Source: UBA2988 sp965237965
GTDB lineage: Bacteria > Gemmatimonadota > Gemmatimonadetes > Longimicrobiales > Gaopeijiaceae
Reading direction: 5' to 3'
Length of the DNA stretch: 64,000 nt
Assembly (NCBI GenBank): GCA_965237965.1
Contig: CBDEGT010000002.1
Coordinates: forward strand, 558,001 to 622,000
The translations under genes and the position numbers were made by a program. The notes under the pieces were generated by a model, which was not told where the DNA came from, ran no database searches, and worked only from the letters and a program-made list of their open reading frames with translations. The first letter of the stretch is position 1. The number at the start of each line of letters is the position of its first letter. This document shows positions 9,239 to 18,225 of the stretch, piece by piece.

Positions 9239-11497
9239 ATGACCTCCTTCGAGCAGCAAATCGAAGATACACAGAAGTGGCTGAACAGTCCGCGCTTCAA
9301 GCGCATCACGCGGGTCTTCAGCGCCCGTCAGGTGGCCGCCCAGCGCGGCACGATCCACACCGAGTACCCGGTCGCCCGCGACGCCGCGATGGGTTTCTAC
9401 GATCGGCTGCGCGAGCTGTTCGCGCAGAAGAAGAGCGTCTGCACCTTTGGTCCCTACTCGCCCGGCCAGGCCGTAGCCATGAAGCGGCTCGGAATCGAGG
9501 GGATTTACCTCGGTGGATGGGCCACTTCGGCGAAGGGGTCGATCACGGAGGATCCCGGTCCCGACCTCGCCAGCTACCCGCTCTCCCAGGTGCCGGACGA
9601 GGCTTCGGTGTTGGTGCGCGCGCTGCTCGCCGCGGACCGCAACCAGCAGTATCAGCGCACGCGCGTGAGCGAGGCGAAGCGCAAGGAGAGCAAGGCTTAC
9701 GACTACCGGCCGTGGATCATCGCCGACGCGGACACCGGCCACGGCGGTGACCCGCACGTTCGTAACCTGGTTCGGCGCTTCGTCGAGGTCGGCGTTCCGG
9801 GCTACCACATCGAGGACCAGCGTCCCGGCACGAAGAAGTGCGGCCACCAGGGCGGCAAGGTGCTGGTCGCGTCCGACGAGCAGATCAAGCGCTTGAACGC
9901 GGCACGCCTCCAGCTGGACGTGATGGGTGTGCCCGGCCTCATCGTAGCGCGTACGGACGCCGAGGCCGCGAACCTTCTGGACGGGGGCGCCGACGAACGC
10001 GACCAACCGTTCATCCTGGGGGCCACGAACGTGGCGCTCCCGCCTTACAAGGCGTGCGTCCTGGCGATCATCCGTCACTTCTACAACGAGGGGATCGAGG
10101 AACTCAACGGCCACATGCTCTACGCGCTCTCTGAGGGCGAGTATACCGTGGCGGAGGCGTGGCTCGAGCGTGCGGGAGTCACAGCGTTGATCACGGAAGG
10201 TGTCGCGACCGTGAAGAAGGAGGGCTCGCACCGGCTGGACTCCGTGTACGACGTGGCCGATTCGCGCCTGGTCGAGCGCTGGGAACAGGAAGCCGGGCTG
10301 GCGACCTACGGCGACGCAGTCGCGGAGGTGCTCGGGCAGGGCGGCAACGGCAAGAAGAGCGGCATGTCGGTCGAGGAATGGAACGCTTTCGCGCTCCGCG
10401 CGTCTCTCTACAATGCTCGCGAGAAGGCGAAAGAGCTCGGCGTCGAGGTACAGTGGGACTGCGATCACGCCAAGACGCCCGAGGGTTATTACCAGGTGCG
10501 TGGGGGCATCCCGTATGCGATCGCCAAGTCACTCGCGGCGGCACCCTTCGCGGATCTGCTCTGGATGGAAACCAAGACCGCGGATCTAGAAGACGCGAGG
10601 CAGTTTGCCGACGCGATCCACGCCGAGTTCCCGGAGCAGATGTTGGCGTACAACCTCTCCCCGTCGTTCAACTGGGACTCGACCGGGATGAGCGAGGACG
10701 AGATGCGGAGCTTCCCCGAGGAGCTGGGGAAGATGGGCTTCGTCTTCAACTTCATCACCTATGGTGGGCACCAGATCGACGGGGTCGCGGCGGAGGACTT
10801 CGCCACCGCGCTCCAGGAGGATGGCATGCTGGCGCTGGCGCGCTTGCAGCGCCGGATCCGGCTGGTGAGCTCCCCCTACCGGACGCCTCAGACGCTGGTC
10901 GGTGGTCCGCGAGCGGACGCCGCGCTGGCGGCATCGTCCGGACGAACGGCTTCGACCAAGGCGATGGGGAAGGGCTCGACTCAGCACCAGCACCTCATCC
11001 AGACCGAGGTTCCGACGTCGCTGCTCGAGGAGTGGCTGGCGCTCTGGACTGCGTTCAACGAGCGGTCCGAAGTGCTGCAGGTGTTGATACGGCCGCGACG
11101 GGCCGGCACCGAGCTCCTCGAGCTGACCATCCACGCCGGCGCGGACAACGACGAGCCCGTGGCGAATTTGATCTTTAGCCCGTTCCAGGACCGGCAGGGC
11201 CGCGACCTCTTGTCTGTGCGCGACCAGAACACGTTTTCCGAGACACTCCGCAAAAAGCGTCTGATGAGCCTGGTGCACCTGTGGCTGATCCACCGCTATG
11301 ACGCCGCCGCCGTGCACTACGTGACGCCCACTGAAGACAACCGCTACCAGGCGGAGCGGATGAAGGCGCACGGGCTTTTCGAGGCCGTCAAGGTGACGGG
11401 TGACGTCATCGTGGCCGATGTCGATCGGAAACAGGTCGAGCAACTGCTCGCCGCAGACCGCGGCGCGCTGGACAAGCTGATCCGTAAGGAGGGCTGA
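9239..11497 (+). CDS. aceA: Isocitrate lyase, long (AceA2-like) form
   Basis: A 752-residue isocitrate lyase, splitting isocitrate into glyoxylate and succinate. The catalytic loop KKCGH is present (GTKKCGHQGGKV, about residue 200), with YLGGWATSAKG and ADADTGHGG substrate and Mg motifs before it and LAYNLSPSFNWDS later. The length is well above the about 430 residues of E. coli AceA and matches the long eukaryote/mycobacterial AceA2 type with an inserted helical domain. The C-terminal about 150 residues lie outside the catalytic barrel. It directly follows aceB. Confidence 0.93.
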   Translation: MTSFEQQIEDTQKWLNSPRFKRITRVFSARQVAAQRGTIHTEYPVARDAAMGFYDRLRELFAQKKSVCTFGPYSPGQAVAMKRLGIEGIYLGGWATSAKGSITEDPGPDLASYPLSQVPDEASVLVRALLAADRNQQYQRTRVSEAKRKESKAYDYRPWIIADADTGHGGDPHVRNLVRRFVEVGVPGYHIEDQRPGTKKCGHQGGKVLVASDEQIKRLNAARLQLDVMGVPGLIVARTDAEAANLLDGGADERDQPFILGATNVALPPYKACVLAIIRHFYNEGIEELNGHMLYALSEGEYTVAEAWLERAGVTALITEGVATVKKEGSHRLDSVYDVADSRLVERWEQEAGLATYGDAVAEVLGQGGNGKKSGMSVEEWNAFALRASLYNAREKAKELGVEVQWDCDHAKTPEGYYQVRGGIPYAIAKSLAAAPFADLLWMETKTADLEDARQFADAIHAEFPEQMLAYNLSPSFNWDSTGMSEDEMRSFPEELGKMGFVFNFITYGGHQIDGVAAEDFATALQEDGMLALARLQRRIRLVSSPYRTPQTLVGGPRADAALAASSGRTASTKAMGKGSTQHQHLIQTEVPTSLLEEWLALWTAFNERSEVLQVLIRPRRAGTELLELTIHAGADNDEPVANLIFSPFQDRQGRDLLSVRDQNTFSETLRKKRLMSLVHLWLIHRYDAAAVHYVTPTEDNRYQAERMKAHGLFEAVKVTGDVIVADVDRKQVEQLLAADRGALDKLIRKEG

Positions 11498-11599
11498 GCC
11501 CCTTCGCTTCGCCGGCGGACCCCCCACGGGGCAGGCCGGGAGGCGATCGTGGATCATGGCCGGCGGGTGCGCGTGCTCGGGGTGCTCGCCGGGTTTTGG

Positions 11600-13606
11600 T
11601 TACGCCCGCTCCGCCGCCAGTTCCACGAAGGGTGTCAGGCTCTCGGGGTTCGCCATCGCGTCGACCTGGGCTACCTGGTTCACCGGCTCTCCCGCGAGCA
11701 GCCGCTTGACCGGCACCTCCATTCTCTTGCCCGAGATCGTACGCGGCACGGCGGGTATCCATTTGATGGCGTCGGGCACGTGGCGGGGTGAGAGCTCCCG
11801 GCGCAGTGCCTCTGCTATCGCAGTCCTGAGCGCGTCGTCCAGAGCGACCCCCGCCGTCGGGACGACGAACAGCAGGAGCTCGCCGGATCCGCTTGGGCCG
11901 TCGTCGTGCACCACCAGGCTGTCCGCGACTCCAGCGAGGGACTCCACCACGGCGTAGAACTCGGCCGTCCCCATCCGCACACCGCCGGGCTTGAGCGTGG
12001 CGTCGGAGCGTCCGGATATGACGCAGCTTCCGTGCTCCGTGATCTCGATCCAGTCCCCGTGCCACCAGGTGCCGGGATAGCGGTCGAAGTAAGCCTCGCG
12101 GTAACGCGCTCCGTCCGGGTCATTCCAGAACCGAATCGGCATCGACGGCATTGGAGCGGTGAGAACGAGCTCGCCCCGCCGGCCGATCACGGGCCGGCCA
12201 CCCTCGTCGTACGCCTCTACACGTGCGCCCAGGCAGCGGCATTGGATCTCGCCGGAGTAAACCGGCAGGAGCGGGCAGGCGCCCACGAACGCCGTGCACA
12301 CGTCGGTTCCGCCGCTGACCGAGGCCACCGCCGCCTCGCGCCTTATGTGATCGCCGACCCACGCGAATCCTGCGGCCGGCAAGGGTGCGGCCGTCGAAGC
12401 GACAGACCGGATGGTGGACAGGTCGAGCTGGGAATTCGGAGAGAGCCCCAGCTTGCGGCACTCGTGCAGATAGGGAGCACCGACGCCGAACAGGGTGACG
12501 CGGAGCTCGGCTGCGAGCCTCCACAGCGCGAGCGGGTCCGGATGCATCGGATCTCCGTCGAACAGAACCACCGTGGAGCCCACGAGCAGCCCCGACGCGA
12601 GGCAGTTCCACATCATCCAGCCTGTCGTGGTGAACCAGAAGAACCGGTCGTCGGGCCCGAGGTCGTGGTGGAGGGCCAGTAGCTTCAGGTGCTCGACCGT
12701 AATGCCGCCATGACCATGCACGATCGCCTTGGGCTGCCCCGTCGTGCCCGAGGAGTACAGCACATAAAGCGGATGATCGAAGGGCACCGGGGTGAAGGCG
12801 AGCGGCTCGCGCACGGCGATCAGCTCCGCCCAGGTCATCAGATCCCCGCCAGCACCGGGTGCGTGCAACGTCTCGTTGCTCGACTGCGGGTCGAGGTAGG
12901 GCAGCACGACGGTGACCTCGAGCGTCGGCAGCGCGGCACGGACCGCCGCGATCTCTCGTCCCCGCTGGATCACGCGGTCGCCATACCGGTAGCCGTCCGC
13001 AGCGATCAGCACCTTCGGGTCGATCTGTCGCACGCGGTCGATCACGCTCCGCCCCCCGAACTCGGGCGCGCACGAGGACCAGATGGCCCCGATCGACGCG
13101 CAAGCGAGGAAAGCGACGATCGCCTCCGGCACGTTGGGCAAGTAGCCGACCACACGGTCTCCGGGACCCACGCCGAGGCGCCGGAGGCCGGCGGAGCCCC
13201 GGGCAACCTGCTCCGCGAGCTCCCGGTACGTGAGGGTCACTTCCGGCCGCGTCTGCGAGCGCGCGATGATCGCTGGACGCTCGTCGGACGCGCTGTGCCC
13301 GGGACGCGGGGTCACGGCCAGTTCGGCGTAGTTGAGGGTGGCTCCCGGGAACCAACGAGCACCCGGCATCCGGTCGCCCGAGAGCACGGCACGGGGCTGC
13401 TCGTGGAACGGCAGCTCGAACCAGCGCGCCACCCCGCCCCAGAAGCCCTCGAGATCCCGTACGGACCACTCCCAGGCCGCGTGATACGAGGGTAGCTGGC
13501 GACCGTTGGAGCGTTCCGCCCAGTCGAGGAACGCGCCCATGCGGGTTGTCGCCCGAGCGTCCGGGCTCGGTTCCCAGACGAGCTGCCCGGCCCGCACGTC
13601 GGTCAC
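11600..13606 (-). CDS. Acetoacetyl-CoA synthetase (acetoacetate-CoA ligase)
   Basis: A 668-residue ANL-superfamily adenylating enzyme of the acetoacetate-CoA ligase subfamily: acetoacetate + ATP + CoA gives acetoacetyl-CoA. The N-terminal ACAS_N region carries FELPFHEQPRAVLSG and PGARWFPGATLNYAE. AMP-binding core motifs are YSSGTTGQPKAIVHGHGG, WFTTTGWMMWNCL and WWHGDWIE, and the C-terminal catalytic lysine motif is RTISGKRMEVPVKRL. The WMMWN motif and 660-residue length favour acetoacetate over acetate. Convergent with aceA, it fits ketone-body or poly-hydroxybutyrate carbon entering acetyl-CoA and the glyoxylate shunt. Confidence 0.88.
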   Translation of the reverse strand: MTDVRAGQLVWEPSPDARATTRMGAFLDWAERSNGRQLPSYHAAWEWSVRDLEGFWGGVARWFELPFHEQPRAVLSGDRMPGARWFPGATLNYAELAVTPRPGHSASDERPAIIARSQTRPEVTLTYRELAEQVARGSAGLRRLGVGPGDRVVGYLPNVPEAIVAFLACASIGAIWSSCAPEFGGRSVIDRVRQIDPKVLIAADGYRYGDRVIQRGREIAAVRAALPTLEVTVVLPYLDPQSSNETLHAPGAGGDLMTWAELIAVREPLAFTPVPFDHPLYVLYSSGTTGQPKAIVHGHGGITVEHLKLLALHHDLGPDDRFFWFTTTGWMMWNCLASGLLVGSTVVLFDGDPMHPDPLALWRLAAELRVTLFGVGAPYLHECRKLGLSPNSQLDLSTIRSVASTAAPLPAAGFAWVGDHIRREAAVASVSGGTDVCTAFVGACPLLPVYSGEIQCRCLGARVEAYDEGGRPVIGRRGELVLTAPMPSMPIRFWNDPDGARYREAYFDRYPGTWWHGDWIEITEHGSCVISGRSDATLKPGGVRMGTAEFYAVVESLAGVADSLVVHDDGPSGSGELLLFVVPTAGVALDDALRTAIAEALRRELSPRHVPDAIKWIPAVPRTISGKRMEVPVKRLLAGEPVNQVAQVDAMANPESLTPFVELAAERA

Positions 13607-13619
13607 GCCGGCTCCGACG

Positions 13620-14711
13620 TCAGCTCTGCGCCGGAGCTGCTATCGCCGACGGCTCGGGTCCCTGCCTGTGGACGTAGAGCGTCTGCGTCGGATACGCGAA
13701 CTCGATGCCCTCCTGCTCGAAGCGGCGGTAGATCTCGAGGTTGATCGCCTGCTGCACGTCCATCATGGAGTTGTAGTCCGGTACCAACATGTGATAGACG
13801 GTCTCGAAGTCGAGGGAGGACGGTCCGTAGGCTTTGAAGTGCGACCGGTCGAAGCGCGTCTTGTCGTGCGAGTCCACCACGTCGCGGATCATCTGTGGGA
13901 TCCGCTCCAGCTTGGCTGAGGGGGTGTCGTAGGTAACGCCGAGCTGGAACCCCACCCGGCGCTCCGCCATGCGCTTGTAGTTCCTGATCCGGCTGCCGAG
14001 CAGGTCGGAATTCGAGAAGATCACCTGTTCCCCGGAGAGGGAGCGGAGCCTCGTGCTCTTGAGGCCCACGTACTCCACGGTTCCGAAGAATTCGCCGACG
14101 ATCACGAAGTCGCCGACCACGAAGGGCTTGTCGAGCACGATCGAGAGCGATGCGAACAGATCGGAAAGGACGCTCTGGAGAGCAAGAGCCACCGCAACTC
14201 CACCGATGCCGAGGCCGGCAACCAGCGCCGCCACGTCGATGCCGAGGTTGTCGAGGATCAGGAGGACGACCACAGCCCAGACCATCGCCTTGCCGATCAC
14301 GGCCATGGCCCCCATGGCGGTGGCGCCTGCCGGGTCCGCCTCGAGCTGGCTCTTTCGGTAACGTTCTATGAGGTAACCGATCCCCGCGCTCCCCCAAAGG
14401 GCTGCCTGCACGAGCAATCCGATGATCAGGGCGGTCCGGATGCCGTCGGCTACGCCCTGGGAAACATCGAGGCTTTGCGATGCGAGCCAGACCGCGATCA
14501 GCAACAGAAAGAGCGTCCTGGTGCCCCGTAGGAGCCGGACGATCAGATCGTCCAGGTCGGTCTCGGTGCGGCCAGCGAGTGCCTCGAGCCTCGCGATCAC
14601 GACCGTAATGACGAGGCGTGCGACCCCGATCGCGAGCAGGAAGACGACCGCGGCGATGGCCCAGTCCAGGGCCGTGATGCCCATGAACGTCAACCCCATC
14701 AGATCCTGCAT
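13620..14711 (-). CDS. MscS-family mechanosensitive channel
   Basis: A 363-residue channel with four hydrophobic segments over residues 10-165, the pore-helix and vestibule motif GLGIGGVAVALALQSVLSDLFAS near residue 170-190, and a beta domain with GDFVIVGEFFGTVEYVGLKSTRLRSLSGE. A C-terminal QGIEFAYPTQTLY-type strand closes the cytoplasmic cage (here EQEGIEFAYPTQTLY). It lies 13 bases before the acetoacetyl-CoA synthetase start and may be co-transcribed with it. It belongs to the same family as the gene at 1001-2071 but is a separate lineage. Confidence 0.93.
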   Translation of the reverse strand: MQDLMGLTFMGITALDWAIAAVVFLLAIGVARLVITVVIARLEALAGRTETDLDDLIVRLLRGTRTLFLLLIAVWLASQSLDVSQGVADGIRTALIIGLLVQAALWGSAGIGYLIERYRKSQLEADPAGATAMGAMAVIGKAMVWAVVVLLILDNLGIDVAALVAGLGIGGVAVALALQSVLSDLFASLSIVLDKPFVVGDFVIVGEFFGTVEYVGLKSTRLRSLSGEQVIFSNSDLLGSRIRNYKRMAERRVGFQLGVTYDTPSAKLERIPQMIRDVVDSHDKTRFDRSHFKAYGPSSLDFETVYHMLVPDYNSMMDVQQAINLEIYRRFEQEGIEFAYPTQTLYVHRQGPEPSAIAAPAQS

Positions 14712-14859
14712 CGTTTCCCCCCTCCATTCTCGGCGACCTCGGCGATCCGCTCCTTGGTCTCACCCCTCGAGTGGCGGTGAGTGCCGGGATGAGTGCGGCG
14801 GTCGGGTACGATCAGGGACGATCCGGAACCAGTCCGAACTGCTTCGGGTCGACTCGTGA

Positions 14860-15588
14860 TCAGGCGCGTGCGCGGGCGAGCAGCCAGACTATGTCCACGG
14901 CGAACGACCAAACGAGCAGGAGCAGCGCCGCCGCGGCGAGTTGGGTAGCCTGCGCGGAGGGAACGATGGGCCCGAGGCAGATGAGAACCGCAACACCTTG
15001 AACGACGCAGACTGCACTGCGGCGAAGGCTTCGCGGCAGCTCACGCGTCAGCGCGGGCCAGACGGCGCCGGACAAGACGAAGAGGTAGCGCATCCCACCG
15101 ATGGCGAACACCCAAGCCCCGACCTTCCCGCTCAGCCACACGAGCGCGGACAGCGCGAGCAGCAGAACGGCGTCGAGCTCCACGTCGAAGCGCGCTCCGA
15201 ATGCAGAGCTGGTGCCGGTCCTGCGCGCAACCCGACCGTCCATCCCGTCGAGGATCATGGCGACGGTGGCGAGGGCGATGATCCACCACAAGCCCCGGTC
15301 GGTGAGCGCCTCTGGCCGAACCACCAGAGCCGCCACCGGGAGCACGAGGACGGACCGCCCGAGCGTAATCCGATTGGCGGGGCCGATCCCGGGCCCACGC
15401 GAGAGTCCGGGTAGATTGAGCAGGACCAGCGCCGCGAGGAAGGCGTAGAGCGCCCCAACCAGGGTCAAGTGGCTGGTCGGGAGGCCCAGCAGCCAGCAGG
15501 TTGCACCGGATACCGCCGCCAGCGGGACCAGCCCGAGCGCCAGATCGAGCCACGGGGCCTGACCTGTGTGGTGCGTGCGGTCTCGCAT
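14860..15588 (-). CDS. CDP-alcohol phosphatidyltransferase family membrane protein
   Basis: A 242-residue integral membrane enzyme with about six hydrophobic helices. The family active-site signature D-G-x2-[A/G]-R-x8-G-x3-D-x3-D is present as DGMDGRVARRTG..FGARFDVELDA (about residues 112-136), supplying the Asp residues that bind Mg and the CDP-alcohol. Such enzymes join CDP-diacylglycerol or CDP-alcohols to an alcohol acceptor. ATG 15588 is chosen; the frame is open to 15672 but that part would run into the divergent dehydrogenase gene. Its place beside the pterin-like cluster hints that the cluster product is joined to a lipid, which is inference. Confidence 0.8.
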   Translation of the reverse strand: MRDRTHHTGQAPWLDLALGLVPLAAVSGATCWLLGLPTSHLTLVGALYAFLAALVLLNLPGLSRGPGIGPANRITLGRSVLVLPVAALVVRPEALTDRGLWWIIALATVAMILDGMDGRVARRTGTSSAFGARFDVELDAVLLLALSALVWLSGKVGAWVFAIGGMRYLFVLSGAVWPALTRELPRSLRRSAVCVVQGVAVLICLGPIVPSAQATQLAAAALLLLVWSFAVDIVWLLARARA

Positions 15589-15661
15589 GGATTCGTGGAT
15601 GGGATGGTGGATCGGGGCCTCCGGCTCCGGACATCGAAGAGCCACTGAACCGGAAACCAAA

Positions 15662-16660
15662 GTGTCGATCACCGCGACCGCCCGACAGTTCTGGATCCGC
15701 GCTCCGGGGCGGGGGGAGATCGTGTCTGCCGACCTCGCTCCCCTCGATGGTGGGGAGGTACTCGTGCGGGCGCTCTATTCGGGCATCAGTCGGGGGACCG
15801 AAGCACTCGTCTACAGGGGGGAGGTTCCGGCCTCCCAGCGCGATGTCATGCGCGCCCCCTTCCAGGAGGGCGACTTTCCGGGTCCCGTAAAGTATGGCTA
15901 CAGCAGCGTGGGCGAGGTGCTGGAAGCACCGGATCGGTGGAGCGCGTTGGTGGGCCGGGCCGTCTTCTGTCTCTACCCCCACCAGGACCTGTACGCCGTG
16001 CCCGGCGACGCGGTCGTTGCGCTCCCGGTCGGCGTGCCGATCGGGCGCGGGGTCCTGACCGCGAACCTGGAGACCGCGTTGAACGCGGTCTGGGACGGTG
16101 GGCCCTCCGCCGGGGACCGGATCATAGTAATCGGCGCCGGGGTGGTAGGGCTACTGGTCGCCTGGCTCTGCCAGCAGCTTCCCGGTGCACGTGTCACGAT
16201 CGTCGACCCGGACCCGTCGCGGGCGGATACCGCTCGGGAGTTGGGGCTCGAACTCGCGGAGGTGCCACCCGCCGACGGCGACGCGGACCTCGTGGTGCAC
16301 GCGAGCGGGACCGCCGAAGGGCTGTCGGCTGCTCTGGCGGCGGCAGCGGTCGAAGCGACCGTGCTCGAGCTCAGCTGGTACGGCGCTCGCGTCGTACCCC
16401 TGCCCCTGGGCGAGGCCTTCCACTCCCGACGTCTCACCATCCGGAGCAGCCAGGTCGGCAGGATTCCTCCGGCACGTTCGCCGCGCTGGAGCAACAAACG
16501 CCGCATCGGGGTCGCGCTCGACCTTCTCCGCGACCCACGCCTCGACGCGTTGATCAGCGGCGAGAGCGACTTCGATACGCTGCCGGAGGTGATGGCAAAG
16601 CTGAGCAGCGACGGACGTGGCGTGCTTTGTCACCGCATCCGTTACCCTCAGCTGCCGTGA
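15662..16660 (+). CDS. Zinc-type alcohol dehydrogenase-like oxidoreductase (MDR family)
   Basis: A 332-residue medium-chain dehydrogenase/reductase. The N-terminal GroES-like part reads GEVLVRALYSGISRGTEAL and GYSSVGEVLEA; the Rossmann domain has IVIGAGVVGLLVAWLCQQ and ends strand 2 in TIVDPD, an acidic residue pointing to NAD. The structural-zinc Cys tetrad is missing and the usual catalytic Cys position reads SGISRGTE, so the zinc role is doubtful. The GTG at 15662 is preferred by homology layout (frame open to 15566). It is first of five same-strand genes (dehydrogenase, PTPS-like, GT4, methyltransferase, flippase-like). Confidence 0.78.
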   Translation: MSITATARQFWIRAPGRGEIVSADLAPLDGGEVLVRALYSGISRGTEALVYRGEVPASQRDVMRAPFQEGDFPGPVKYGYSSVGEVLEAPDRWSALVGRAVFCLYPHQDLYAVPGDAVVALPVGVPIGRGVLTANLETALNAVWDGGPSAGDRIIVIGAGVVGLLVAWLCQQLPGARVTIVDPDPSRADTARELGLELAEVPPADGDADLVVHASGTAEGLSAALAAAAVEATVLELSWYGARVVPLPLGEAFHSRRLTIRSSQVGRIPPARSPRWSNKRRIGVALDLLRDPRLDALISGESDFDTLPEVMAKLSSDGRGVLCHRIRYPQLP

Positions 16661-16697
16661 GTCGGCGGCGGCTCCACAGGACGCAAGGAGAGGCACA

Positions 16698-17096
16698 GTG
16701 TACAGTCTGAACGTGCGCGACCATTTCATGATTGCGCACAGCTTCGAGGGGGAAGTCTTCGGACCTGCGCAGGGCCTCCACGGGGCTACCTACGTGGTGG
16801 ACGCGACCTTCCGTCGTACCGAGCTGGACGGGGACGGCCTAGTGGTCGACATCGGGCTCGCGAGGGCGCGTCTACGCGCCGTGCTCGATGGGCTCAATTA
16901 CCGGAACCTCGATGACGAGCCCGCCTTCGCGGGCCGAAACACGACGACCGAGTTCTTGGCGCGCGCGATCCAGGAGCGACTCGCGCAGGCCATCCGAGCG
17001 GGCCGGCTCGGCGAGGGCGCGCCCGGCCTCGCGTCGGTGTCCGTGACGCTTCACGAGTCGCACGTCGCATGGGCCTCGTACGAGGGCCCCGTATGA
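16698..17096 (+). CDS. 6-pyruvoyltetrahydropterin synthase / QueD-like homologue lacking catalytic Cys
   Basis: A 132-residue T-fold protein of the PTPS/6-carboxytetrahydropterin synthase family. GTG 16698 has AAGGAGAGG four bases upstream. The family layout is visible: the zinc region MIAHSFEG and LHGATYVVD, then LNYRNLDDEPAF, TTTEFLARAI and a C-terminal SVTLHESHVAWASYE whose Glu is the pterin-anchoring residue. The usual Cys four residues before the LHGH histidine is Ala (PAQGLHGA), and the second His of HGH is Ala. Normal PTPS or QueD chemistry is therefore unlikely, though binding of a pterin or aminopyrimidine is plausible. It sits in a cluster with RibA-, RibD- and creatininase-like genes. 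Confidence 0.82.
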   Translation: MYSLNVRDHFMIAHSFEGEVFGPAQGLHGATYVVDATFRRTELDGDGLVVDIGLARARLRAVLDGLNYRNLDDEPAFAGRNTTTEFLARAIQERLAQAIRAGRLGEGAPGLASVSVTLHESHVAWASYEGPV

Positions 17097-17120
17097 GCCA
17101 TCCCAGGTGAGTGACTCGAG

Positions 17121-18194
17121 GTGAGCGCCGGCGAGGTTCACCTGATCGTTCCTGGTCCGCTCGATCAGCGTACGGGCGGCTATCTCTACGACGCTCGCAT
17201 GGCTGCGGGTCTCGAGCGGCTCGGTTGGAGCGTTGTCGTGCACTCGCTCGAGGGCTCGTTTCCCGATGGCGACTCGCTCGCGGAGGCCAGCCTCTCGGGG
17301 ACCCTGACCCGGATTCCGGACGGGGAGCGGGTATTGATGGACGGCCTCGGCATCGGCGCGCTTCCCGGAACCGTCCAGGAGCACGCCGGTCGGCTCCGTC
17401 TAGTCGGCCTCGTACACCATCCTCTGGCCGACGAGACCGGGCTCGATGAGGCGGAGCGTGCGCGGCTGGCCGCGCTCGAGCGCGAGACGCTCGGTGCGTG
17501 CGCGGGCGTCATCGTGACTAGCTCCTTCACCTGTGAGCGGTTGCTCGAGTACGGGGTGCCACAGGCGCGGCTGCGTGCGGTCCCACCCGGAACGAGCCCC
17601 GCGCGCCCGGCAGTCGGACCGGGTGCTGGCCAGCCCCCGCGGCTGCTCTGTGTCGGCACCGTGATCCCGAGGAAGGGCCAGGATCTGCTGGCGAAGGCGC
17701 TCTCCCGCCTTCTGGCCATGCCGTGGAGCTGCGTCTGCGCGGGCAGCCTCGACCGCGCGCCCGAGTACGCCCAGGCGGTGCTGGCCCAGGTGAGGGCCGA
17801 CGGACTCGACGATCGGATCGAATTCGTCGGTGAGTGTGGAGAACCTGTGCTCGATGACCTCTATCACCACGCGTCCCTGTTCGTGCTGCCCTCCCACTAC
17901 GAGGGGTACGGGATGGCCTATGCGGAGGCGCTAGTGCGCGGGCTTCCCGTGATCGGCACCACGGGGGGTGCGGTGCCCCACACAGTCCCCGGCACCGCGA
18001 GCATCTTGGTCCCTCCCGGTGACGCCACCGCCCTGGCGGACGCGATCGGCCACCTGGTTGCGGGCTCCGCGGGCGCAGCGCGGCGGGCTACCCTCGCCTC
18101 GGCCGCGCGACGCCACGCGCTCGAGCTTCCGGGCTGGGACCGTGCGGCCGGCCTGTTCGCGCGCGCGCTCGTCGAGCTCGCCCCCGGCTCGTAG
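17121..18194 (+). CDS. GT4-family glycosyltransferase
   Basis: A 357-residue GT-B glycosyltransferase. GTG 17121 is used, with GAGG just ahead. The N-terminal Rossmann half starts VHLIVPGPLDQRTGGYLYD. The C-terminal half has LLCVGTVIPRKGQDLLAKAL, a nucleotide-sugar-binding VLPSHYEGYGMAYAEAL (the E-x7-E motif) and PVIGTTGGAVPHTV. It should move a sugar from a nucleotide-sugar to an acceptor on the cytoplasmic face. The gene is embedded in the pterin-like cluster, so it may glycosylate the pathway product; acceptor and sugar are unknown. Confidence 0.85.
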   Translation: MSAGEVHLIVPGPLDQRTGGYLYDARMAAGLERLGWSVVVHSLEGSFPDGDSLAEASLSGTLTRIPDGERVLMDGLGIGALPGTVQEHAGRLRLVGLVHHPLADETGLDEAERARLAALERETLGACAGVIVTSSFTCERLLEYGVPQARLRAVPPGTSPARPAVGPGAGQPPRLLCVGTVIPRKGQDLLAKALSRLLAMPWSCVCAGSLDRAPEYAQAVLAQVRADGLDDRIEFVGECGEPVLDDLYHHASLFVLPSHYEGYGMAYAEALVRGLPVIGTTGGAVPHTVPGTASILVPPGDATALADAIGHLVAGSAGAARRATLASAARRHALELPGWDRAAGLFARALVELAPGS

Positions 18195-18225
18195 TGCTCT
18201 CGACAGAACTCGGAACACCGGACGC

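Noticed and set aside
16698..17096. QueD of the queuosine pathway, pairing with the QueA-like gene at 59 kb
   Set aside because: The catalytic Cys and one zinc His are missing, and no other queuosine gene is nearby.
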